DNA of 64,000 nt from Lactarius indigo (lineage: Eukaryota; Basidiomycota; Agaricomycetes; Russulales; Russulaceae). How positions within the stretch are numbered: position 1 is the first letter of the stretch; every line of letters starts with the position of its first letter. The notes beneath the pieces were generated by a model. The model was given only the letters and a program-made list of their open reading frames with translations. It did not search any database and was not told the origin of the DNA. Of this stretch, positions 1-7,374 are shown piece after piece. Location: NCBI GenBank assembly GCA_025766275.1, contig JAFKAC010000034.1, positions 372,001 through 436,000 of the forward strand, given 5' to 3'. Position numbers and translations under genes: made by a program.

Positions 1-71
1 CGCCTAACCTTTGCTAAGTCGATTACGCCTTTCCCCAGTCCAAGTCGGACTAACGCCGGTGGAGCGTAACA
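1..71 (+). repeat. 3' end of the 5' LTR of Element 1
   Basis: The sequence is identical to the last 71 nt of the full LTR at 6868-7374 and ends in the terminal GCGTAACA. The rest of this LTR is left of the window. Confidence 0.95.
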
Positions 72-2056
72 TTAAGACCAAGATCCTCATCGTGGCGTAC
101 TCGACCAGAGACCAGTGGACGTCTTTCCGTCCCTATCACATTGAACGACGAGGAGATCACAACGTACCTACAAGATTCTTAGGAGCAGCTCAGTGGAGAG
201 AACGAGGAGAAGACACCGGATACTTCGTAGAATTCAACGGCCCTAACCGTTTCCGACCCGTTGAGTTCAATTTCGACCATCTTTGCTGGGTCGAGGTTAC
301 TTGGAACCCCATAGATCACCGCTGGGACATTGTACGACCAGCAGGGAGAAACTACAACTGTGACATCGACGCGCGAGAACTCAATAGCCGCGCAGACTAC
401 GGTCCCATTGACGGACAAACACAAGAACACACCGACGAAGGAATCAGCGGAGAAGAAACCTCTGATAGTCAACCATCCCCAAGTAGAGGAGCGACGCCCG
501 CCGAAGACGCCAGCCTAGGAGCGATCGGCGATCACATTATACAACGAACTGAGTCCCTCACTATTCACCAGCCTGAACCAGAAGTAATTCATATTCGAAG
601 TCCAGCAGTTGCAATGGCAACCGCCACTATCACGCAAGAAGAACTACAGCTCACTACTGAAGCAAGGGACCAAATAGCCCTAGAAGAACAAAGGCGTATC
701 GCCGAAGAATCGCGAGCTAATCTCGCCCCCATCAATCCATATACCGGTCACCGAATGACCGACGACGATGTAGCCATCCACCGAGCGATTGGGCCCGATG
801 TCGCTGATCCTCCCAGTGGAGGAGGCGGACCTCCCAACGATCTACCAGGAGGAGGAGGTAGACCTCCGTCTCGGGGGCCTGGATTCGGAGGATTCCCTGG
901 AGGATTCCCAGGAGGACCACCAGGAGGAGGGCCACCGGGGGGAGGATTACCAGGTGTAGGTCCTATTATTCCCCCTCCAAGTAACAAGTTAGCTGGCGAA
1001 GCACCCACAGTATTCGACGGAGAACGCGCCAAAGTGGAGGCGTTTCTCACTCAATGGCATGTCTACTGGGGCATGAACGCTGATGAAGGCATCATGGCGA
1101 CCCCATATCGACGTGCCCTACTTTTCCTATCTTACATCAAAGGCGTCAACGTCAGCGAGTGGGTATTGGCGATGCTCACCTGGCTTAACGGCCAGATACA
1201 AGCCGGCATACCCCGAACTAGCGAAGGATTATGGAACGAAGTCACGCGCAGCTTCATGCAGCGATTCCGCAATACGATGGAGCAAGAACAAGCTCAATAT
1301 GAGCTCAAAAAAGGAGTCAAGATGATTGGGGGCAATCTAGATGAGTATTGCACTCAATTCGAACAGTTAATACGCCGCGCTCAGTATAGGCTTGACGATC
1401 CGCAAACGCTCGACTTGTTCGCGAGCGGATTACCAAAAGACCTATATGAAAAGGTCTACACCCTCGACAACCCCCGAAACTACCGCGAATGGAAGGAAGC
1501 AGCCACTACCCGTCAACAACAGTATCTTCACCTCAAAGCGGTATTGAACAAGGGAGTTCCCCCCGGGCAAGGACAAGGAAGACAACGACAACAGCGGCAA
1601 TGGCAGGGGCCACCAAGAAGTTCATGGCAGCCAAGAAATCTACGCGATCCAAATGCCATGGATACCTCTGCAGATCGAATCCGAGGGCGGCTCGCAGGGG
1701 CTGAGGATATACTCGCACCTCGTCCCCCATACCGACCACGAGGAGGATTCCTCCAAAGAGGAGGAGGACGAAATAACCCAAGGCCAGTCACGTGTTATAA
1801 TTGTAACAAGGACGGACACATGGCCCGTGACTGTAGGCAGCCAAGAGGGGGATATCAATCCCAAGCATCAACCAGTCGGTATATCGACACTGACTATCAC
1901 CAACAAGAACCAGAGGTCGCTACCAGGGCGGTCCAAGAAGTACCCCCTCAACAGCGCGCCAGTGATTGGCTTAACGGAGTAGCGGGAGAATCGGACGACG
2001 TAAAGGACATTATCCTCCAACAGTTGTGGAAGAAGGAGGGTTTTCAGGACGCCTGA
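11..2056 (+). CDS. Gag polyprotein of Element 1 (capsid and zinc-knuckle nucleocapsid)
   Basis: This is the structural protein of the virus-like particle. The frame is open from nt 8 to the TGA at 2054-2056, but the first in-frame ATG is only at 614; the coordinate given is the open frame, beginning with a TTG codon. Codons before 614 still look coding and resemble the region upstream of the Gag domain in Element 2, so a non-AUG start or a spliced leader is possible. From the left it has an N-terminal region, a Gly/Pro-rich linker (about residues 270-320), a Ty3-type capsid domain (about 325-515, opening FDGERAKVEAFLTQW), a basic Arg/Gln-rich stretch and one CCHC zinc knuckle (CYNCNKDGHMARDC, nt about 1795-1836) that binds RNA. 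It overlaps pol by about 30 nt. Confidence 0.85.
   Translation: MLSRLRLSPVQVGLTPVERNIKTKILIVAYSTRDQWTSFRPYHIERRGDHNVPTRFLGAAQWRERGEDTGYFVEFNGPNRFRPVEFNFDHLCWVEVTWNPIDHRWDIVRPAGRNYNCDIDARELNSRADYGPIDGQTQEHTDEGISGEETSDSQPSPSRGATPAEDASLGAIGDHIIQRTESLTIHQPEPEVIHIRSPAVAMATATITQEELQLTTEARDQIALEEQRRIAEESRANLAPINPYTGHRMTDDDVAIHRAIGPDVADPPSGGGGPPNDLPGGGGRPPSRGPGFGGFPGGFPGGPPGGGPPGGGLPGVGPIIPPPSNKLAGEAPTVFDGERAKVEAFLTQWHVYWGMNADEGIMATPYRRALLFLSYIKGVNVSEWVLAMLTWLNGQIQAGIPRTSEGLWNEVTRSFMQRFRNTMEQEQAQYELKKGVKMIGGNLDEYCTQFEQLIRRAQYRLDDPQTLDLFASGLPKDLYEKVYTLDNPRNYREWKEAATTRQQQYLHLKAVLNKGVPPGQGQGRQRQQRQWQGPPRSSWQPRNLRDPNAMDTSADRIRGRLAGAEDILAPRPPYRPRGGFLQRGGGRNNPRPVTCYNCNKDGHMARDCRQPRGGYQSQASTSRYIDTDYHQQEPEVATRAVQEVPPQQRASDWLNGVAGESDDVKDIILQQLWKKEGFQDA
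74..84 (+). other. Self-primer binding site (PBS) of Element 1
   Basis: AAGACCAAGAT begins two nt after the LTR end. It does not start with TGG, as a tRNA-primed PBS would, but is exactly complementary over 11 nt to ATCTTGGTCTT at 7132-7142 in the LTR, the predicted 5' end of the transcript. The Tf1 element of fission yeast primes reverse transcription with the first 11 nt of its own mRNA in the same way. The pairing is seen; self-priming is inferred. Confidence 0.8.
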
Positions 2057-5000
2057 ACCCATCGGTCTGGGTGAGGGCAGTTAATTGTAACAGTGTAATC
2101 ATGACTCGCTACCGTTCTATGAGAGTTCCAGTATCGATTCGCACCAGTTACGCAATGGCCGACATACGCGCATTAGTTGACTCAGGAGCAACCCACTGCT
2201 TCATGAAACCGTCATTCGCAAAAAGGATGGGACTTGGGACCAAACTACTCGATATCCCAAAGAAAATATGGAATATTGACAACACGGAGAATAAATCGGG
2301 GCGTATCACCCATTATACCGACGTTGATGTTCAAACTAAAGGCATTCACAAGGAGATCCGCTTTCTTATCACGGATATCGGAAATGAAGACATCGTGTTA
2401 GGATACCCCTGGCTCGCTATTTACGACCCGCATATCAAGTGGTCACAGGCAGCCATACACGAGGATATGCTCCCTATCATTATCCGATCAACTAACCCCT
2501 ACATCAAAACAACACCAGTGGTAGCAGCAACCACCGTTCAAAACGACGATTACGAAGTCGTACATTCCTGTGTCATCACTGACGAGCAACGACAACAATT
2601 TGAAGAGGGATGCCGAATCAGAGCCACCACCACTGATCTCGCCATAGCCGCTCAACAATACGTCACGAAAGCTGAGTTACCTACTGAATACCGCGACTTT
2701 GAACGCCTCTTCAGTGAAGAAGCATCGGACAGGTTTCCACCCAGCAGGCCCTGGGATCACGCCATTGAATTCAAACCAGGAACAGCCGACGCAATTGACT
2801 GTAAAATATACCCTATGACGCAAGAAGAAGACAAGAAGTTACGCGAGTGGATTGACGAACAACTCAAGAAGGGATATATAAGACCTTCTAAATCCCCTTA
2901 CGCGTCATCCTTCTTCTTTATCAAGAAAAAGGATGGAAAACTACGACCTGTCCAAGATTACCGAAAAATCAATGCCGTCACCATCCGCAATCAATATCCC
3001 CTTCCCCTCATCTCCGACCTCATTACTGACCTCAGCAACGCCCACATCTACACTAAACTCGACGTTAGATGGGGGTATAACAATGTACGCATCAAAGAGG
3101 GAGATGAAGAGAAGGCGGCATTCAAAACACGTTACGGCTTATTCGAACCCACGGTGATGTTTTTCGGCTTAACCAATTCCCCGGCAACGTTTCAGACCAT
3201 GATGAACTTCATCTTCAGGGACATCATCGCAAAACATGAAAAACGCGGCACAGTCATCCGCGTCTACATGGACGACATCGGTATCGCTACGGGACTTAAT
3301 CACTCATTGCAGGACCATATTGAAGCTGTTAAAGACGTGCTCCGCGTATCCGAAGAGCATGACTTGTACTACAAGCTTGAAAAATGCCTCTTCCACTCGC
3401 CACATATGGATTACCTGGGGGTAATCCTTGAAAAGGGGGTGACACGCATGGACCCTGTCAAAATTTCGGGTATCAAGGACTGGCCTACGCCAACAAAGGT
3501 CAAGGACGTCCGCTCTTTTCTTGGCTTTTGCAACTTTTACAGACCTTTTATACGAGGATTCGCGACCAAAGCACGACCATTGAATAAACTTACGCGCAAA
3601 GACACCGAATGGCACTGGGGCGCAGAGGAAGAAAAGGCATTCCAAGACCTTAAAACCCTGGTGACCAGCGAACCGGTCCTCGCGCACCCAGATCTTACAC
3701 AACAATTCGAGTTAGAAGTCGATGCGTCGGGTTTTGCCACGGGAGCGGTCCTCCTCCAACGCAAAGCAGATGGTAAACGACATCCTATCGGCTATTACTC
3801 ATCCACCCTCAATGAGGCCGAACGGAACTACGACATTTACGACCTCGAACTCCTGGCAATTGTCAAAGCCTTCCGCCACTGGAGACCCCTCCTAGCGGGC
3901 TCTCCTCACAAGATCAAAGTATTTTCCGACCACCTGAATCTACAATACTGGAAGTCGCCACAAAAGATTAGCAGACGTGTAGCCAGGGAAGTACTCGAGC
4001 TTTCGGAATACGACTTTGAAATTCACCACATCAAAGGCACCTCCAATGGACGCGCCGACGCCCTATCCCGAAGGCCAGACTACGACCAGGGAGAGAACGA
4101 TAATGAAGGCATAACAGTATTACCAGAAAGTGTCTTCACGCGTGCCACCACACTCGAAGAACCGCGACATCCCCACTGGAGGCCCGAGATTTTACCTGTG
4201 GAAATGACGCTAGAACATCCCATTTACGAACAAGACACAGCTAAGTTGAAACCCTGGGTTGATGCTCACAAGCTAAAAGACATCGAAGGAACATGGTACA
4301 AGGACGGACGCCGGGTAGTCACCGGTGGTATTCATGACAAGCGTACTATTATTGCCGCCCATCATGACTCCCCCGTCTATGGCCATCCTGGTATCAAACG
4401 CACTCTCCAACTCACCGAGCGACATTACTGGTGGCCGCAAATGAAGAACGACGTCACGGATTACGTCAAGGGTTGCGCTGAATGTCAACGACACAAAGTC
4501 AACCTCCGACCAATCAAAGCGCCTCTGCAGCCTATCTATCCTAAACCGGAAGCTCTGCCATTCGAGACTATTGCAGTAGACTTCATTACCAAACTCCCCG
4601 TCTCTCGCGGTTATGATTCCATTCTCACGGTGACAGATCATGATTGTACCAAAGCTGCTATCTTCATACCTTGTAACGAAGAGATAACGGCCGAGGGAAC
4701 AGCCGCCCTGTACGTCTCTCATGTTTTCCCACGATTCGGACTCCCTCTGCGTGTTATCAGCGATCGAGATCCCCGCTTCGCATCAAAGTTCATGCGGGAG
4801 ATATGCAAAATTCTTGGCATCAGTCAAAACATTTCAACCGCTTATCACCCCAGAACTGACGGCCAATCGGAACGAACGAACCAATGGCTGGAGCAATATC
4901 TCCGCTTCTGGGTAAATGAACGACAAGACGACTGGGTCCGCTATCTGCCTATGGCAGAATTCACGCACAACAACTGGCCTAACGAAACCACGCGGGAGTC

Positions 5001-6834
5001 CCCCTTCTTTCTCTTATCTGGGTTCAACCCTCGCGCTGATTGGACCGATAGGCCTTCCCCTATCCCACAAGTATCGTTAAGACTAGACCAGTTTAAACAA
5101 GCGCGCCAACGCGCCTTCTCCTGTATGCTCAGGGCGCAAAAGTCATGGGTCAAACATAAAGATACGCCCAAATTCAAAGAAGGAGACCTTGTATGGCTAG
5201 AAGGACGCCACTTACGCACCCATCAACCAACCGCAAAACTAGCGGCCAAGCGCCATGGACCATTTAAGGTCATCCAGGTGATGTCCCCTGTCAACTACCG
5301 ACTTGAGCTTCCCACGCAGTGGAGCATCCATGACGTCTTCCATATAGACCTTCTCACGCCTTATCGCGAGACACCCACGCACGGACCAAACTATCAGCGC
5401 CCGCCACCTGATTTGGTCGATAACGAGGAAGAATATGAAGTCGAGAAGATTCTGGACTCTCGGCGATTCGGCAGAAGACGTCGACTCCAATACCTCGTCA
5501 AATGGAAGGGCTATCCAGACTCGGATAACCAATGGATAGATAAGGACGACGTATTTGCCGACGAAGCCGTTCGGGACTTCAAACATTCTAACCCCGATAG
5601 AGAAATGCATATAAGGGTAGTCTCTTGTCGCGATAAGTCCCCATCTCCCATCCAGTTCATGTCTCCCACTCGACGCAATGACCAGCTCGCACTCCTCTCC
5701 ACCCTTGTCAACGACTCCTCCGCCACGCTTGTTAACCCCGACACCACCAACAACGCCGCAACAGCTGGAGTTGCAGTTGGAGACCATACCCCCATGCAGC
5801 ATGAGGAGGACGGCCCTATCACTAGTAGCGAACTGTACCAGACATTGCAACGATTCCCTCTGCCCATACAGGGAACTCTCGACGACGATCCAACAACAAC
5901 TCAACCAGCACCTCCGATGCCAATGTATGCCCTTACAAACCCCGACACCGGTGAGCCCGAAGCTTTCTTCACAGAAGATGAACTCTTTCGGCTTCAAGCA
6001 GCTGTCCCACGCGGTACACCCGCCCAACGCCATGAAGAAGTACGAGCAAGAATGGAAGGAGACGGCGGCGCGGTGGCAGCGGGAGCAACTGCATATCGCC
6101 GCTTGCCGACGCCGAATGATGAAGGAGCGGAAGGAGTACTGGACGAAGATGAGGATGAAGACGAGCTTGGAGACCATTACCCCATCAGGCACGCATTCCT
6201 TAACCATGAATTCTACGCTGAAGATCCAGCCGCCACTCCCTACCTCGTCGACGCAGCGGGGGGGCCTCTACACAGAGGACGAGTCGCCGTGGCACAAGCG
6301 GCTCGTTATACACCAATGGGGGAACGAGACCCAGCAACCAGGGCCGTCGTCCCTGAAGGGTTCCGGGTCAATCGAGGACCCGATTACATTCCGTTCCCGA
6401 TCAAACTCCCCAACGGACCGACGGTACAAGCATCCCACGTGCAGGTTATCCGAGGAGGAGACCCCTTCGTACTCGGACTAGCTCCGGGGTCAGGTTTCCT
6501 CTACGGCAAACCCTTATACGCGACTCCTCACCTCCCCAAGAACAATCGCGCGTTCATACCCCACGAAGAGTATTTTATGCTTCGTGATCGACACCCCACT
6601 GATTTACTACTGATGCGCATTGGGGACGTCACCCTTACGCAAGAGTTGCGTCGATTCCGGCAGTTCGCCTTCGCCGAGGATCAGCTGGAGAAACGGATGC
6701 GGCAACTGCAGTTGGAAAGGGAGCTGGTGGCTCAGGACAAAAAGGACAGTCTCTATCGTCTCGAAAGGGCTAACATATTGGCACGGATGGAGGACGAGGC
6801 GGAACGGATGAGGGCGGAGTCGGTAGCGGACTAA
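2026..6834 (+). CDS. Pol polyprotein of Element 1: protease, RT, RNase H, integrase, chromodomain, novel C-terminal module
   Basis: This is the replication and integration polyprotein. The open frame starts at a GTG inside gag and has no start of its own, so it is probably made by -1 frameshifting at 2038-2044. Approximate residues are: aspartic protease DSGATHCFM (51); reverse transcriptase with YMDD (413); RNase H (about 560-680); integrase HHCC zinc domain (about 778-820) and catalytic D, D and E (about 851, 911, 948); chromodomain (about 1134-1190), which in chromoviruses steers integration to modified chromatin. Some 400 residues follow the chromodomain. They hold a segment at about 1450-1500 shared with Element 2 and a terminal charged, probably coiled-coil helix. 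No internal stop is seen. Confidence 0.95.
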   Translation: MEEGGFSGRLNPSVWVRAVNCNSVIMTRYRSMRVPVSIRTSYAMADIRALVDSGATHCFMKPSFAKRMGLGTKLLDIPKKIWNIDNTENKSGRITHYTDVDVQTKGIHKEIRFLITDIGNEDIVLGYPWLAIYDPHIKWSQAAIHEDMLPIIIRSTNPYIKTTPVVAATTVQNDDYEVVHSCVITDEQRQQFEEGCRIRATTTDLAIAAQQYVTKAELPTEYRDFERLFSEEASDRFPPSRPWDHAIEFKPGTADAIDCKIYPMTQEEDKKLREWIDEQLKKGYIRPSKSPYASSFFFIKKKDGKLRPVQDYRKINAVTIRNQYPLPLISDLITDLSNAHIYTKLDVRWGYNNVRIKEGDEEKAAFKTRYGLFEPTVMFFGLTNSPATFQTMMNFIFRDIIAKHEKRGTVIRVYMDDIGIATGLNHSLQDHIEAVKDVLRVSEEHDLYYKLEKCLFHSPHMDYLGVILEKGVTRMDPVKISGIKDWPTPTKVKDVRSFLGFCNFYRPFIRGFATKARPLNKLTRKDTEWHWGAEEEKAFQDLKTLVTSEPVLAHPDLTQQFELEVDASGFATGAVLLQRKADGKRHPIGYYSSTLNEAERNYDIYDLELLAIVKAFRHWRPLLAGSPHKIKVFSDHLNLQYWKSPQKISRRVAREVLELSEYDFEIHHIKGTSNGRADALSRRPDYDQGENDNEGITVLPESVFTRATTLEEPRHPHWRPEILPVEMTLEHPIYEQDTAKLKPWVDAHKLKDIEGTWYKDGRRVVTGGIHDKRTIIAAHHDSPVYGHPGIKRTLQLTERHYWWPQMKNDVTDYVKGCAECQRHKVNLRPIKAPLQPIYPKPEALPFETIAVDFITKLPVSRGYDSILTVTDHDCTKAAIFIPCNEEITAEGTAALYVSHVFPRFGLPLRVISDRDPRFASKFMREICKILGISQNISTAYHPRTDGQSERTNQWLEQYLRFWVNERQDDWVRYLPMAEFTHNNWPNETTRESPFFLLSGFNPRADWTDRPSPIPQVSLRLDQFKQARQRAFSCMLRAQKSWVKHKDTPKFKEGDLVWLEGRHLRTHQPTAKLAAKRHGPFKVIQVMSPVNYRLELPTQWSIHDVFHIDLLTPYRETPTHGPNYQRPPPDLVDNEEEYEVEKILDSRRFGRRRRLQYLVKWKGYPDSDNQWIDKDDVFADEAVRDFKHSNPDREMHIRVVSCRDKSPSPIQFMSPTRRNDQLALLSTLVNDSSATLVNPDTTNNAATAGVAVGDHTPMQHEEDGPITSSELYQTLQRFPLPIQGTLDDDPTTTQPAPPMPMYALTNPDTGEPEAFFTEDELFRLQAAVPRGTPAQRHEEVRARMEGDGGAVAAGATAYRRLPTPNDEGAEGVLDEDEDEDELGDHYPIRHAFLNHEFYAEDPAATPYLVDAAGGPLHRGRVAVAQAARYTPMGERDPATRAVVPEGFRVNRGPDYIPFPIKLPNGPTVQASHVQVIRGGDPFVLGLAPGSGFLYGKPLYATPHLPKNNRAFIPHEEYFMLRDRHPTDLLLMRIGDVTLTQELRRFRQFAFAEDQLEKRMRQLQLERELVAQDKKDSLYRLERANILARMEDEAERMRAESVAD
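2038..2044 (+). promoter_or_regulatory. -1 ribosomal frameshift heptamer between gag and pol
   Basis: GGGTTTT fits the X XXY YYZ slippery consensus exactly in the gag frame (G GGT TTT, codons 2039-2041 and 2042-2044). A one-base backward slip gives GGG TTT in the pol frame. It lies 10 nt before the gag stop codon. Two short inverted repeats follow, CAGG/CCTG (2045-2055) and ACCCA/TGGGT (2057-2072), either of which could be part of a stimulatory structure. The heptamer, frame and overlap are seen; function is inferred. Confidence 0.75.
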
Positions 6835-6855
6835 GTGAGGTGGGCCTCACTCCTG

Positions 6856-6867
6856 AAAAGGGGGTGA
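6856..6867 (+). other. Polypurine tract of Element 1
   Basis: AAAAGGGGGTGA lies directly against the 3' LTR start (TGTTACGG at 6868). This is the usual place for the RNase H-resistant primer of plus-strand DNA synthesis. Confidence 0.8.
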
Positions 6868-7374
6868 TGTTACGGTACGGACTTGATGACTCACACATAC
6901 GACTCATGACCGGTTATGACTACGGTCCGGTATCAGTATTAGTCATAGACGCTTACATCGTATCAGTCAGCATAGTAGTTCACACGTGATTGTGACTCGT
7001 GTATGACTCATTCCTAGGATAGCTGTACTAGGGTTCGAGCTAGTTACGCTACTGGTTACCTTCATTCTAGCGGCGCTTTAAAGCCCGCGCGTATCTGTAT
7101 AAGTAGTCGACTCAGAAGACCAAGAGTCCCCATCTTGGTCTTCTTCAATCCACCACTTGACTCGCCTCTCCTCGACCTTAGCCTTGGGCTAAGTGTACTT
7201 CCACTTCGGTTCACCAAGGAACCACCTTCTTTACCTTTGCGGTGCAGCGTGTGCCAAGTGTGCCCCTGTTCACCTAGCGTTGGGTTGACACGTGATCCCC
7301 ATTCGCCTAACCTTTGCTAAGTCGATTACGCCTTTCCCCAGTCCAAGTCGGACTAACGCCGGTGGAGCGTAACA
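6868..7374 (+). repeat. 3' LTR of Element 1 (507 bp)
   Basis: It begins TGTTACGG and ends GAGCGTAACA, with inverted termini TGTTACG/CGTAACA. Its last 71 nt match the partial 5' LTR at 1-71. It contains a TATA box (7098-7103) and a perfect inverted repeat over the predicted transcription start. The antisense strand of the end of this LTR forms the artificial C-terminus of the interrupted pol frame of Element 2. Confidence 0.95.
7098..7143 (+). promoter_or_regulatory. LTR promoter: TATA box and start-site hairpin of Element 1
   Basis: TATAAG is at 7098-7103. The 11-nt segment complementary to the PBS starts 34 nt downstream of the first T, at 7132, a normal TATA-to-start distance. The start is covered by a perfect 11-bp inverted repeat, GAAGACCAAGA (7115-7125) and TCTTGGTCTTC (7133-7143). 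The exact start site is predicted, not measured. Confidence 0.65.

Larger units (their letters stand above)
1..7374 (+). mobile_element. Element 1: Ty3/gypsy chromovirus LTR retrotransposon, 5' LTR cut by window edge
   Basis: A nearly complete Ty3-type LTR retrotransposon. Its order is the last 71 nt of the 5' LTR, a primer-binding site, gag, pol in the -1 frame (protease, reverse transcriptase, RNase H, integrase, chromodomain), a polypurine tract and a full 3' LTR. Positions 1-71 match 7304-7374 without a visible mismatch, and both reading frames are open, so the copy looks young and possibly still active. It is inserted inside the pol gene of Element 2, which lies on the other strand; the left junction and the target-site duplication are outside the window. 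The right flank begins GGTAC. The self-priming layout places it with the Tf1/sushi group (inference from known families). Confidence 0.95.

Noticed and set aside
11..13. Taking TTG at nt 11 as the true gag start
   Set aside because: It lies inside the LTR before the PBS; it is only the edge of the open frame.
748..1050. Pro/Gly-rich antisense protein in gag
   Set aside because: Mirror of the Gly/Pro linker of Gag; low-complexity shadow frame.
5239..6207. 322-aa antisense frame inside Element 1 pol
   Set aside because: It is the reverse of conserved integrase/chromodomain codons, has no domain of its own and no ATG-based gene model.
5678..6481. 267-aa frame overlapping the pol C-terminus
   Set aside because: It lies in another frame of the Pol linker, with no domain; pol itself is continuously open.
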